A DNA stretch of 43,487 bases, from positions 1-43,487 of the forward strand of contig JANYDY010000102.1 in the NCBI GenBank assembly GCA_025363435.1. Reading direction: 5' to 3'. Positions within the stretch are counted from its first letter, which is position 1; each line of letters begins with the position of its first letter. This document shows, piece by piece, positions 23,343 through 32,213 of this stretch. Origin of the DNA: Betaproteobacteria bacterium. GTDB taxonomy: Bacteria > Pseudomonadota > Gammaproteobacteria > Burkholderiales > SG8-41. A program made the position numbers and the translations under genes. The notes below the pieces were generated by a model. The model did no database searches. It had not been told where the DNA came from and saw nothing but the letters and a program-made list of their open reading frames with translations.

Positions 23343-24848
23343 GTGAGCAATCCTCCCGCCGCAACGAATTCGCTGCTGCGCTCCAAATTGTTCTGGGTTG
23401 CGCTGTTGTATTTCTCCGAGGGTTTTCCGCTCGGCATTTTCTACGACATCTTTCCGGTCTGGTTTCGCCAGCAGGGTGTTGAGCTGCGCAACATCGGCCT
23501 GATCAGCCTGCTGGGCCTCGCGTGGACCTTCAAATTTCTGTGGGCGCCGGCGATCGATCACTACCGCCGGCACCGCATCTGGATGGCCGCGGTCGACGTG
23601 CTGATGGGCGTCGTCATGCTGACTTTCGCAATCGCCGAAGGCCTGCCCTTGTGGGTCTGGCTCGGCATCGCGATCTTTACCGTGTTGTCGGCCACCAACG
23701 ATATCGCCATCGACGGCTACACCATAGAGCTGCTCAACCGCGACGAAATGGGCCTCGCCAACGGCGTGCGCATCGGGTTTTATCGCGTCGGCATGCTGGC
23801 TGCCGGCGTGATTCTCATTTTGTCCGACGTGCTCGGCTGGGGCGGCGCCTTCGCCTGCGCCGGACTCGCCTTCGTCGCCTGTGCCGCAGGCTGTCTCGCG
23901 GCGCCGCGCGAGAACAGCGTCGCACAAATCGCCGGCGTCTCGCTGCGCGGCGAGCTCGCTGCTATTTCGCGCGCGCCGCAAACGCTTGCGCTGGTGTTGC
24001 TGTTTGTAATCGCCTGCGTCTGGCTGGCCAACCGCGTCACGCACTGGTCGAGCGGCAACGACCGTTTCTGGATCTACGCCTGGGGCATCACGATTGCACT
24101 GTTTCTCGCGCTTATACTGGCCAACGCGGCGCGGCGCGCACCGGCCGCGACCGCGCAGGACGACGCCATGCACGGGCCGATGTTCGGCGCGCTGATGGAT
24201 CTGCTCAAACGGCCCGGCATCGTTCCGGTGCTTGTTTTTATTCTGATTTTCAAACTCGCCGACGCGTCGATGGGTTTCATGGTTAAACCGTTCTGGGTCG
24301 ACAGCGGTTTCACCGCGACCGAGATCGGGCTGGTCTCGGTCAACATCGGCCTCGGCCTGTCGATCGTCGGCGGCGTGGCCGGCGGCTGGTACACCGACCG
24401 CAAAGGCATTTACCGCGCGCTCTGGGTGCTCGGTTTATTTCAAGCAGCATCCAATCTCGGCTACGCGCTCGCCGCTGCGGTCATTCCGCCGGCCGCAGTC
24501 GGCACCTCGCTCGCGTTCGAACACCGCGCGCTGCTCTACTCGGCCAGCGCCATCGAGTCATTCACCGGCGGTCTGGGCACCGCGGCGTTTCTGGCGTTTC
24601 TGATGGCGATCGTCGATAAACAACGCGCCGCCACCGAATACGCGCTGCTGTCCTCGGTATTTGCTTTGTCGCGCAGTTTTGCCGGCTGGGCCAGCGGTTT
24701 CGGCGCCGAAGCAATGGGCTATTCCGGGTATTTTTTCCTGACCTTTTTTCTCGCATTTCCGGCATACTTTTTACTGCCGTGGGTAAAAACCATGCTCGCA
24801 CGCAGCGACACCGCACACACAGACCCAACACTGGGGAGTAAACCATGA
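23343..24848 (+). CDS. AmpG-like MFS transporter
   Basis: 501 residues from GTG 23343, the first start downstream of the likely promoter; the ORF continues upstream but the protein-like sequence begins SNPPAATNSLLRSKLFWVAL. Twelve or more hydrophobic helices. LLYFSEGFPLGIFYDIFPVW in helix 1 and ATNDIAIDGYTIELLNRDEMG match the AmpG/acetyl-CoA-transporter branch, where AmpG imports anhydromuropeptides for cell-wall recycling. The sequence is divergent enough that the substrate is open. It overlaps the next gene by four bases (ATGA), and the partners are two envelope proteins, which fits a role in envelope or peptidoglycan turnover. Confidence 0.85.
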   Translation: MSNPPAATNSLLRSKLFWVALLYFSEGFPLGIFYDIFPVWFRQQGVELRNIGLISLLGLAWTFKFLWAPAIDHYRRHRIWMAAVDVLMGVVMLTFAIAEGLPLWVWLGIAIFTVLSATNDIAIDGYTIELLNRDEMGLANGVRIGFYRVGMLAAGVILILSDVLGWGGAFACAGLAFVACAAGCLAAPRENSVAQIAGVSLRGELAAISRAPQTLALVLLFVIACVWLANRVTHWSSGNDRFWIYAWGITIALFLALILANAARRAPAATAQDDAMHGPMFGALMDLLKRPGIVPVLVFILIFKLADASMGFMVKPFWVDSGFTATEIGLVSVNIGLGLSIVGGVAGGWYTDRKGIYRALWVLGLFQAASNLGYALAAAVIPPAAVGTSLAFEHRALLYSASAIESFTGGLGTAAFLAFLMAIVDKQRAATEYALLSSVFALSRSFAGWASGFGAEAMGYSGYFFLTFFLAFPAYFLLPWVKTMLARSDTAHTDPTLGSKP

Positions 24849-25600
24849 AGAAAATTCTGCTTGCTATCGTCGTTGCCGGCCTGCTCGCCGTTGGCGGCGG
24901 CGCGTGGTGGCTCTACAGCAAACGCGATTCGCTGATTGCCGACGCCATCCGCACCTATGGCCCCGAAATCCTTGGCGTGTCGGTGAAACTCGGCAGCATC
25001 AAAACCGATTTCGCCAATCAAAGCGCGGCATTGCACGGCCTCGTCATCGGCAACCCTCCGGGCTTCCAGTCTTCGCGCGCGCTCTCGCTCGGCGAGGTCA
25101 GTCTGAAACTCGATCTCGGTTCGCTGACCAAAGACGTGATCCTGATCAGGGAAATTTCGGTGATCAAACCCGACATCACCTACGAACATAAATCGGGCGG
25201 CAGCAATCTCGATGTGATCCAGCGCAACGCCGAGAAAAACGTCGCCGAAAAGTCTGCCGCTCTCGGCATCAGCAAGGACGACAAGAAAGATGCTAAAGAC
25301 AAGGGTCCCGGCAAAAAATTCATCATCGAACACGTCTATATCAAAGACGCCAAGGCCAACGTCACGGCCGAATTGCTCAAGGGCAAAACGCTATCGGTGC
25401 CGGTCGCCGACCTGCATCTCACCGACATCGGCAAAAAAACCAACGGCGCTACCGCCGGCGAAGCCGTCAAACAAATCGTCAGCGCGGTGACTGCCAGCGT
25501 AACCAAAGCGGCAGCTTCGGCCATCAGCATCGATGTCGACGGCCTGAAGAAAAAAGGTACCGAGGCGGTGAGTGGCGCGCTCAAAGGCTTGTTCAAATAA
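24845..25600 (+). CDS. AsmA-like membrane-anchored periplasmic protein
   Basis: 251 residues. Residues 1-24 form the anchor (KKILLAIVVAGLLAVGGGAWWL). The rest is periplasmic: LGVSVKLGSIKTDFANQSAALHGLVIGNPPGFQS resembles the N-terminal repeat of AsmA-like proteins, which are linked to lipid transfer across the envelope, but the protein is much shorter than AsmA itself. A charged Lys/Asp-rich hinge (about residues 135-155) and a C-terminal amphipathic helix region (VKQIVSAVTASVTKAAASA) follow. Start ATG overlaps the MFS stop. The next gene is 12 bases away. Exact function unknown. Confidence 0.7.
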   Translation: MKKILLAIVVAGLLAVGGGAWWLYSKRDSLIADAIRTYGPEILGVSVKLGSIKTDFANQSAALHGLVIGNPPGFQSSRALSLGEVSLKLDLGSLTKDVILIREISVIKPDITYEHKSGGSNLDVIQRNAEKNVAEKSAALGISKDDKKDAKDKGPGKKFIIEHVYIKDAKANVTAELLKGKTLSVPVADLHLTDIGKKTNGATAGEAVKQIVSAVTASVTKAAASAISIDVDGLKKKGTEAVSGALKGLFK

Positions 25601-25611
25601 GGAGGTATGAA

Positions 25612-26211
25612 ATGTCATCTGCTCCCGCCCGCATCACGACAAGCGGCCTGTGGCGTACTGTCGCGCTGCTTGCAATGCTGATTGCCGCACCGGCCTTCGC
25701 TGCCGATGCGCCGAAATCCGCCGACAACGATACTTACGATCAGGACTCGGTTCTCAAGGATGCCGTTGCCTGGTTTGGCAAGGGCAGCGAAGGCCTCGCC
25801 AAGGTGGTTGAAAAAGCCTTCAAGGAACACGGTCGGCCCAACGGTTACATCAAGGGCGAAGAAGCCGGCGGCGCGATTACCGTCGGCCTGCGCTACGGCC
25901 ACGGCACACTGCAATTGAAATCGGGGGCCAAGCGTAGTGTGCACTGGCAGGGCCCGTCGATCGGTTTCGATCTCGGCGCCAATGCGTCGAAAGTGTTCGT
26001 GCTGGTGTATCGCCTGCCGAATACGGAAGCCCTTTTCCAGCGCTTCCCCGCCGTCGACGGCAGCTTCTACTATGTCGGCGGCGCCGGCATCAATTACCAG
26101 CGGCGCGACAACATCACGCTGGCACCGATCCGGCTCGGCGTCGGACTGCGCGCCGGCGCCAGCATCGGTTACGTGCATTACACCAAGGAAAAAACCCTCA
26201 ATCCGTTCTGA
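25612..26211 (+). CDS. EipA/DUF1134 family envelope protein
   Basis: 199 residues; the start is marked by a strong AAGGAGG six bases upstream. Signal peptide near residues 10-31 (TVALLAMLIAAPAFAADA), then the DUF1134 core: YDQDSVLKDAVAWFGKGSEG, RPNGYIKGEEAGGAITVGLRYG and FYYVGGAGINYQRRDNITLAPIRLGVG. The family is best known from EipA of Brucella, a periplasmic protein needed for envelope integrity and stress survival, where it folds as a small beta-barrel. Its operon partners here, an AmpG-like transporter and an AsmA-like protein, point the same way. Confidence 0.85.
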   Translation: MSSAPARITTSGLWRTVALLAMLIAAPAFAADAPKSADNDTYDQDSVLKDAVAWFGKGSEGLAKVVEKAFKEHGRPNGYIKGEEAGGAITVGLRYGHGTLQLKSGAKRSVHWQGPSIGFDLGANASKVFVLVYRLPNTEALFQRFPAVDGSFYYVGGAGINYQRRDNITLAPIRLGVGLRAGASIGYVHYTKEKTLNPF

Positions 26212-26615
26212 TGGCGGCGCCTGCGGGAAAACTCATGAGCAAAGCAAACTGGGTCTTTCAATTGAGCGGCGACGCGCGCGGCATCATGCGCACGCTCGCA
26301 CCCGGCATCGAGGCGAATATTTTCCCCGGTGAAAACGTCATGCTGTCGGTAGTACGCATCGAGCCGCATGCCAGCGGCACCGTACACAGCCATCCTGAAG
26401 AACAATGGGGCGTGCTGCTCGAAGGCAAGTGCACACGCATCCAGGGCGGCGAAGCGATCGATTGCATCGCCGGCGATTTCTGGCAGACGCCCGGCGGCGT
26501 CATGCACGGCATCACCACCGGCGACACGCCGGCACTGGTGCTGGATATTTTCAGCCCGCCGCGCGCCGAGTACAAACAGACGGGCAAGGGCTTCGGGTCG
26601 GCTGCTACGAAATAA
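26211..26615 (+). CDS. Cupin-domain protein
   Basis: 134 residues from ATG 26211, which overlaps the EipA stop by one base (TGATG); ATG 26235 is an alternative. Single cupin barrel with metal ligands visible: HSHPEEQWGVLLEG supplies two His and a Glu, and GGVMHGI supplies the last His. The conserved first motif starts VVRIEPHASG. Cupins of this size range from isomerases and dioxygenases to sugar binders; no substrate can be inferred. Coupled translation makes it the fourth gene of the envelope unit. The opposing gene ends four bases later, with no clear terminator between. Confidence 0.8.
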   Translation: MAAPAGKLMSKANWVFQLSGDARGIMRTLAPGIEANIFPGENVMLSVVRIEPHASGTVHSHPEEQWGVLLEGKCTRIQGGEAIDCIAGDFWQTPGGVMHGITTGDTPALVLDIFSPPRAEYKQTGKGFGSAATK

Positions 26616-26618
26616 TTT

Positions 26619-27737
26619 TTATAGAACCGCGCCGCGTGCGGTGATCGGCCACAACGCCTCAACGCGGCCGTTGCGCACGCATACATACCAATCGTAGAGA
26701 TTGACCGTCGGGTCGCAATGGCCCGGAATCAGCTTCAACTTGTCGCCGACGTTAAAACGCGTGCTGCCGTTCAATTGCAGCACACCGTGTTCATCCGACG
26801 CCTTCATGTATTCGACATCACTGTAATCGGCGACACGCGGCATGCCTGAATCGACGCTGGAGGCTTTGAGCCCGGCATCGACAATCGCGCGGCCTGCGGT
26901 CGTAGCGCTCATCACCGTCGTCCACACAAACAGGCTGTGCTCAAACTGCGGAATGCCGGACTCGGTCCATTCGTTGCGCGCGTAGTCGGCATCCATGAAT
27001 ATGTACGACCCGGCCTGCAACTCCTTATAGACGCTGCTCGCCGCCTCGAACATATAACTGCCGGTGCCGGCGCCGGTGACGAAATCGCAGGCCACACCCG
27101 CTTCACGCAGTAGTTGCTGCGTCAGTTGCACGTCTGCAACCGCGCGCGCGATCGCTTCGCGGCGGTCGCTCACTTTGCGCACATGCTGGGCGGCGCCCTG
27201 ATACGCCTGCAAACCGGCGAAGCGCAGATTGCCGCAGGCCGCAATTGCTGTTCCCAGCGTCGCGGCGGGAATGCCGGGCGCAACGCCGCAACGGTGTGCC
27301 CCGACATCGACTTCAACCAGCACATCCAGCGTGATGCCGGCGGCGCGTGCCGCTTGATCGAGATCATGCACATTGCCGGCATCGTCGGCGCACACTTTGA
27401 CCGTTGCACGTTTAGCCAGCGCAGCGAGGCTTTTCAATTTCGCCGCACCGACGACCTCGTTGGCAATCAGTACATCGCCGATGCCGCCATCAACCATCGC
27501 TTCGGCTTCGCTGACTTTCTGGCAGCACACGCCGACCGCACCGAGCGCCAGCTGGCGCTGCGCGATCTCGGGACATTTGTGGCTTTTCGCGTGCGGCCGC
27601 AATTTGATACTGCGACCGGCGAGCGAATCGGGCAGGCGCTTGAGATTGCGCTCGAACGCGTCCATTTCGAGTATCAGGCACGGTGTATCGACTTCGGCCA
27701 GCGGCATGCCGATCGCAGCGGCGGGACGGAAACTCAT
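26619..27737 (-). CDS. D-threonine aldolase / D-serine dehydratase-like PLP enzyme (DSD1 family)
   Basis: 372 residues from ATG 27737, overlapping the xthA stop by four bases (ATGA). The N-terminal alanine-racemase barrel has the PLP lysine in LRPHAKSHK (Lys51). The C-terminal D-ser-dehydrat-like domain carries the divalent-metal pair in GHCDPTVNLYD (His and Asp). Members cleave D-threonine to glycine and acetaldehyde, or deaminate D-serine, and require Mn2+ or Zn2+. The motifs do not separate these activities. Coupling to an exonuclease gene looks like chance operon assembly rather than shared function. Confidence 0.88.
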   Translation of the reverse strand: MSFRPAAAIGMPLAEVDTPCLILEMDAFERNLKRLPDSLAGRSIKLRPHAKSHKCPEIAQRQLALGAVGVCCQKVSEAEAMVDGGIGDVLIANEVVGAAKLKSLAALAKRATVKVCADDAGNVHDLDQAARAAGITLDVLVEVDVGAHRCGVAPGIPAATLGTAIAACGNLRFAGLQAYQGAAQHVRKVSDRREAIARAVADVQLTQQLLREAGVACDFVTGAGTGSYMFEAASSVYKELQAGSYIFMDADYARNEWTESGIPQFEHSLFVWTTVMSATTAGRAIVDAGLKASSVDSGMPRVADYSDVEYMKASDEHGVLQLNGSTRFNVGDKLKLIPGHCDPTVNLYDWYVCVRNGRVEALWPITARGAVL

Positions 27738-28519
27738 TTCGCCGGCGCCTTGTATTCGTAATCGATAATCAGCGGCGCATGATCGGAAAAGCGTTTTTCG
27801 GTGTAGATTTTTACTTTGCGCACCGTCGCCGCAACACCCGGCGTGGCGATCTGGTAATCGATACGCCAGCCGACGTTCTTCGCGTAGGCCTCCCCGCGGT
27901 TCGACCACCAGGTGTACTGCTCGGCGCGCTGATCGATACGGCGGAACACGTCAACCCAGCCGACCTCGTCGAAAAGCTTCGTCAACCAGTCGCGCTCTTC
28001 CGGCAGAAAGCCCGAGTTTTTACGGTTGCCGCGCCAGTTCTTGAGATCAATTTCTTTGTGCGCGATATTCCAGTCGCCGCAGACAATGATTTCGCGCCCC
28101 TCTTTTTTGAGCGCCTGCAGATGCGGATAAAACACATCGAGAAAGCGGAACTTCGATTGCTGGCGGTGCTCGCCGCTCGAACCCGACGGCAAATAGATCG
28201 AAATCACCGACAGCGGGCCGAAATCCGCGCGCACATAACGCCCTTCGTCATCGAATTCGCGCACACCGAAGCCGATTTTCGCCCGATCCGGTTCGCGCAG
28301 CGAATAAATGCCGACGCCGCTATAGCCTTTTTTCCCGGCATAGTGAAAATGCCCGTGGTATCCGGCCGGGGCGAGCATTTGCGCGCTCATGTCGGCGGCC
28401 TGCGCTTTCAACTCCTGCACGCAGATAACGTCGGCCTTCTGCCGCGCCAGCCAGCCGAAAAAACCTTTTGCGGTGGCCGACCGAATGCCGTTGAGATTGG
28501 CTGTGATTACGCGTAACAT
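27734..28519 (-). CDS. xthA: Exodeoxyribonuclease III
   Basis: 261 residues from ATG 28519 (MLRVITANLNGIRSA). AP endonuclease and 3'-5' exonuclease of base-excision repair. All family signatures are present: ICVQELKAQ with the metal-binding Glu, GDWNIAHKEIDLKNWRGN, NVGWRIDYQIAT, and the C-terminal SDHAPLIIDY with the Asp-His pair. It is divergent from pyrE across 119 bases, a pairing common in betaproteobacteria. The intergenic segment is AT-richer than the rest and must hold both promoters, though I could not fix clean -35/-10 pairs. Confidence 0.95.
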   Translation of the reverse strand: MLRVITANLNGIRSATAKGFFGWLARQKADVICVQELKAQAADMSAQMLAPAGYHGHFHYAGKKGYSGVGIYSLREPDRAKIGFGVREFDDEGRYVRADFGPLSVISIYLPSGSSGEHRQQSKFRFLDVFYPHLQALKKEGREIIVCGDWNIAHKEIDLKNWRGNRKNSGFLPEERDWLTKLFDEVGWVDVFRRIDQRAEQYTWWSNRGEAYAKNVGWRIDYQIATPGVAATVRKVKIYTEKRFSDHAPLIIDYEYKAPAK

Positions 28520-28638
28520 ACTGTTTCGTTGTGTTCTTCCGGCATTAACTTGGTGCCGCAAATGGATTGTTTGTGATTCTTTGCGATTTTTTGATATCCA
28601 ACCGCATAACCGGCTGAAACATCCGTTCAATTTAAAAT

Positions 28639-29292
28639 ATGTCCGCAAGCTTCCGGCACGACTTTATCCGCTTTGTCATCGCGCAAAAGGTTCTTGCGTT
28701 CGGCGAATTCAAGACCAAGGCCGGACGGCTTTCACCGTATTTTTTTAACGCCGGACTGTTTCACGACGGACTCGCGCTGAAACAGCTGGCACAATTCTAC
28801 GCGAAAGCGATTCTCGACAGCGGCATTCAGTTCAACATGTTGTTCGGCCCCGCCTACAAGGGCATTCCGCTGGCGGCGGCGGTGGCGATTGCGTTTGCGG
28901 ATGCCGGGCGCAATGTGAACTACAGCTTCAATCGCAAGGAAGAAAAAGATCATGGCGAAGGCGGCAGCGTGATCGGGGCGAACCTCGCCGGACGTGTGCT
29001 GATTATCGACGACGTCATCTCGGCCGGCACGTCGGTGCGCGAATCGGTTGCGATCATACAGTCGGCCGGGGCAACCCCCTGCGGCGTTGCCATCGCGCTC
29101 GATCGCATGGAGCGCGGCGCCGGCGAGCTGTCAGCGGTACAGGAAGTCGAACGTTTATATGCTATGCCGGTGGTCAGCATCGCGAATCTGGACGACCTCG
29201 CCGGGTTTCTGCGGGTGGACCAGGCATTGTCGAGGCATCTCGAACCGGTCAACCGGTATCGCGAAAAATACGGAGTTGCCGCAAGTGCGTAA
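28639..29292 (+). CDS. pyrE: Orotate phosphoribosyltransferase
   Basis: 217 residues, full length. Makes orotidine monophosphate from orotate and PRPP in pyrimidine synthesis. The PRPP-binding motif is [31 protein letters not shown] and [15 protein letters not shown] bind orotate and phosphate, and the flexible catalytic loop is [15 protein letters not shown] 28639 has no strong ribosome site, but family similarity begins there. The stop overlaps the next gene's GTG by eight bases, so the secreted coiled-coil protein downstream is probably co-translated. Confidence 0.96.
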   Translation: MSASFRHDFIRFVIAQKVLAFGEFKTKAGRLSPYFFNAGLFHDGLALKQLAQFYAKAILDSGIQFNMLFGPAYKGIPLAAAVAIAFADAGRNVNYSFNRKEEKDHGEGGSVIGANLAGRVLIIDDVISAGTSVRESVAIIQSAGATPCGVAIALDRMERGAGELSAVQEVERLYAMPVVSIANLDDLAGFLRVDQALSRHLEPVNRYREKYGVAASA

Positions 29293-29992
29293 ATTCAATT
29301 CATGGTTGGTCAGTTTGTTCGCCATCGCGTTTGCATTAACGGGCGGCATCGCCTCGGCACAGCAAAAACCCGGCGGCATCGTCTGCTGGAAGGACAAGTC
29401 CGGCAAAACGGTCGGTTGCGGCGACAAGGTGCCGGTCGAATATCAGGACAGCGCAACGCGGGAACTCAACAAACGCGGCATGACCGTCAAACAAACCGAC
29501 GCCGCGCTGACGCCGGAACAAATCCAGGCGCAGGCGGCAACAGTCGAGCAGAAAAAAGTCGACGCGCAAAAGAAAATAGAGGAAAAACGCCGCGACCGCG
29601 CCCTGCTTGATTCCTTCACCAACGAAAAAGAAATCGATCTCAAGCGCACGCGCGATATTCAACAGATCGAGGTCAACATCGCTGCGCAGCAGACCAATCT
29701 GAAAAATTCGACCGACCGGCAGCACCAAGTAAAAGTGAAAATCGACCAGATCACACGCGAAAAAAGACCCGTGCCGGTTGCCTATCAGGAGGATTTCGAC
29801 CGTCTGGAAACGGAAAAATTGAAAATCCAGGCGCAGATCCTGCAAAAACGCAGGGAAATCGTCGAGCGTAACGGCGATTACGATACGATGAAGGCGCGTT
29901 TCATGGAATTAAAAGGCGTTACACCGGCGGCCGCGACACCGGCCGCCACCGCCGCAACACCGGCTGCCGCGGCAGGGACGCCGCGAAAGTAA
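29285..29992 (+). CDS. Secreted coiled-coil protein, DUF4124-like, paralogue 1
   Basis: 235 residues from GTG 29285, inside the pyrE end, with GGAG 9-12 bases upstream. The signal peptide ([21 protein letters not shown]) is followed by a small two-cysteine module, [19 protein letters not shown], resembling the DUF4124 domain of proteobacterial envelope proteins. A long charged coiled coil follows (about residues 85-205: [39 protein letters not shown]), then an Ala/Thr/Pro tail. No known function. The neighbour at 30.06 kb is a clear tandem copy, with [20 protein letters not shown] nearly invariant. Confidence 0.75.
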   Translation: MRKFNSWLVSLFAIAFALTGGIASAQQKPGGIVCWKDKSGKTVGCGDKVPVEYQDSATRELNKRGMTVKQTDAALTPEQIQAQAATVEQKKVDAQKKIEEKRRDRALLDSFTNEKEIDLKRTRDIQQIEVNIAAQQTNLKNSTDRQHQVKVKIDQITREKRPVPVAYQEDFDRLETEKLKIQAQILQKRREIVERNGDYDTMKARFMELKGVTPAAATPAATAATPAAAAGTPRK

Positions 29993-30055
29993 AACACGCT
30001 TTCAGCGCACCCGCACGGTCAACCCGCTTTCGAAACACCTTTGGAGCAGACATTC

Positions 30056-30730
30056 ATGCGAAATTTTCACTCGACCGTTTTTATTGCCGCAGCCTGCGCA
30101 TTCGCGCTGACTGCCGGACCGTTGCAGGCGCAGCAAAAAGGCCTGGTGTGCTGGAAAGACAAGGCCGGTAAAACCGTCGGCTGCGGCGACAAGGTGCCGC
30201 CCGAATATCAGGACAATGCCAACAGCACACTGAACAACCGCGGCGTCACGGTCAATCAAAGCGAAGCGTCGATGACGCCGGAACAAAGAGCAGCGCAAAA
30301 AGCCGATTCGGAAAAGAAAAAATCCGAAGAGCAGAAGCGCGAAGAGGAAAAGCGCAAAGACCGCGCACTGCTCGACTCATTTACCAATGAAAAAGAAATC
30401 GATCTCAAGCGCGCGCGCGACATACAGCAGATTGAGGTCAACATCTCGGCGCAGCAATCCAATATCAAGAGCATGACGGATCGTCAGAGCGAGGCGAAAG
30501 CAAAAATCGACGAAGCGAAGAAAGAAAACAAGCCGGTGCCGCCAACCGTACAGCAGGAATACGACAAAAAGACCGCAGATATTGCCAAGGCACAGGAACA
30601 CATTACGCAGAAGCGCCGCGAAATCGCCGACAAGAATCAGGAATACGACGCGATGAAAAAGCGTTTTGTCGAACTGAAGGGCGGCAGCACCGCGCCGACG
30701 GCAACAGCGCCGGCACCGGCGAAGAAATAA
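30056..30730 (+). CDS. Secreted coiled-coil protein, DUF4124-like, paralogue 2
   Basis: 224 residues from ATG 30056, with GGAG ten bases upstream. Same plan as the preceding gene: signal peptide ending ALTAGPLQAQ, module [20 protein letters not shown] with both Cys kept, coiled coil ([19 protein letters not shown]), and an Ala/Pro/Thr tail. Outside the Cys module and the central block the two have diverged, with extra Lys/Glu in this copy, so the duplication is not recent. The two cysteines could form a disulfide in the periplasm. The function is unknown; the coiled coil suggests oligomerisation or a spacer in the envelope. Confidence 0.75.
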   Translation: MRNFHSTVFIAAACAFALTAGPLQAQQKGLVCWKDKAGKTVGCGDKVPPEYQDNANSTLNNRGVTVNQSEASMTPEQRAAQKADSEKKKSEEQKREEEKRKDRALLDSFTNEKEIDLKRARDIQQIEVNISAQQSNIKSMTDRQSEAKAKIDEAKKENKPVPPTVQQEYDKKTADIAKAQEHITQKRREIADKNQEYDAMKKRFVELKGGSTAPTATAPAPAKK

Positions 30731-30748
30731 CTAGCCGGCGAGTTTTTT
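30716..30748 (+). terminator. Possible terminator after paralogue 2, inside the gatB 3' end
   Basis: CCGGC (30716-30720) can pair with GCCGG (30734-30738), followed by CGAG and six T (30743-30748). The stem is short and the loop 13 bases, so this is weak. Confidence 0.4.
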
Positions 30749-32209
30749 CTTCAGCAGATCGTTGACCTGGGCAGGGTTCGCCTTGCCCTTGGTCGCTTTC
30801 ATGACCTGCCCGACCAGCGAATTGAAGGCTTTTTCCTTGCCGCTCTTGTAGTCGGCAACCTGTTGCGCGTTGGCAGCGAGAACAGTGTCCACGATTTTTT
30901 CGATTTCGCCGCTGTCTGAAATCTGCGTTAAGCCGTTGGCTGCAATAATTTGATCGACGGCTTCGGGCCCACGACAAAGACCACTCGCCTTGTCTTCATT
31001 CCAAAATACATCGAAAAGCTCTTTCGCAATTTTCTCAGAAATAGTTCCATCTACGATTCGCTTCAGAAGCTGGCCTAATGTTGCACTCAAAATCCAGAAT
31101 TCGGCCTTAGAAGAATCGTCATCGTTTCGCTTCCGAGCCACTTGTCCGATAACCCAGTTTGCGGAGAGCTTCGGATTCGCATAATTTCGATTCACATCCA
31201 AAGGGCCTTTTGTCAGCAAGCCCTCAAAACAATTTGAGATATCTAAATCAGAAATAAGAATCGACGCGTCATAAGCCGACAAACCAAACTCGTCCATATA
31301 ACGTTTCTTCCGCTCGCGCGGTAACTCGTACATATTGACTCGAACCTGCTCAATCCAAGCCGGTGTAATAGCCAATGGGAGTAAATCCGGATCCGGGAAA
31401 TAGCGATAGTCCATCGCATCTTCCTTTGAACGCATCGAACGCGTTTCATCCTTGTCCGGATCGTACAAACGTGTTTCCTGTACGACTTTGCCACCGTCTT
31501 CAATCAACTCAATCTGGCGACGCACTTCGTACTGAATCGCTTTTTCCATGAAGTTGAACGAGTTGAGATTCTTAATCTCGCAACGCGTGCCGAGCGGTTC
31601 GCCCGGCCGCCGCACCGAGACGTTGGCGTCACAGCGGAACGAACCCTCCTGCATGTTGCCGTCGCAGATGCCGATCCATTGCACCAGCGCATGCAGCGCC
31701 TTTGCGTACGCGACCGCTTCTTCGGCGCTTGCCATGTCGGGTTCGGTGACGATTTCCAGCAGCGGCGTACCGGCGCGATTCAGATCGATACCGCTCATGC
31801 CCTGGAAATCCTCATGCAGCGATTTACCGGCGTCTTCCTCGAGATGCGCGCGTGTCAGCCGCACGGTCTTCTCTTTATCGCCGACCATCACGCTCAGCGA
31901 GCCGCCTTGCACCACAGGCAGTTCGTACTGGCTGATCTGATAACCCTTCGGCAGATCAGGATAGAAATAATTCTTGCGCGCGAATATCGAGCGCGGCGCA
32001 ATTTTGGCCCCTACCGCAAGCCCAAAGCGGATCGCGCGCTCGACCGCGCCCTTGTTCAAGACCGGCAGCACGCCGGGCAGCGCAATATCGACCGCACTGG
32101 CCTGCGAATTCGGGCTGGCACCGAATGCTGTCGATGAGCCGGAAAAAATCTTCGAGCGCGTCGACAACTGCGCGTGCGTTTCAAGCCCGATCACCACTTC
32201 CCATTTCAT
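30731..32209 (-). CDS. gatB: Aspartyl/glutamyl-tRNA amidotransferase subunit B
   Basis: 492 residues, full length. GatB activates Glu-tRNA(Gln) or Asp-tRNA(Asn) with ATP and receives ammonia from GatA. The N-terminal signature [52 protein letters not shown] and [13 protein letters not shown] are all conserved, and the C-terminal YqeY-like tail ends [17 protein letters not shown]. It lies four bases after gatA in a gatC-gatA-gatB operon. Codons about 217-417 (bases 30960-31560) are distinctly AT-richer than the ends, with A/T-ending codons, although the protein remains a normal GatB throughout. Confidence 0.97.
   Translation of the reverse strand: MKWEVVIGLETHAQLSTRSKIFSGSSTAFGASPNSQASAVDIALPGVLPVLNKGAVERAIRFGLAVGAKIAPRSIFARKNYFYPDLPKGYQISQYELPVVQGGSLSVMVGDKEKTVRLTRAHLEEDAGKSLHEDFQGMSGIDLNRAGTPLLEIVTEPDMASAEEAVAYAKALHALVQWIGICDGNMQEGSFRCDANVSVRRPGEPLGTRCEIKNLNSFNFMEKAIQYEVRRQIELIEDGGKVVQETRLYDPDKDETRSMRSKEDAMDYRYFPDPDLLPLAITPAWIEQVRVNMYELPRERKKRYMDEFGLSAYDASILISDLDISNCFEGLLTKGPLDVNRNYANPKLSANWVIGQVARKRNDDDSSKAEFWILSATLGQLLKRIVDGTISEKIAKELFDVFWNEDKASGLCRGPEAVDQIIAANGLTQISDSGEIEKIVDTVLAANAQQVADYKSGKEKAFNSLVGQVMKATKGKANPAQVNDLLKKKLAG
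30960..31560. other. Low-GC segment inside gatB
   Basis: I counted 21 of 60 G+C for 31201-31260 and 28 of 60 for 31081-31140, against 36 of 60 for 31621-31680 just outside. The change in codon use is abrupt at both ends while the reading frame continues. A recombined allele segment from a lower-GC relative is the simplest reading. Limits are approximate. Confidence 0.65.
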
Positions 32210-32213
32210 GGCG

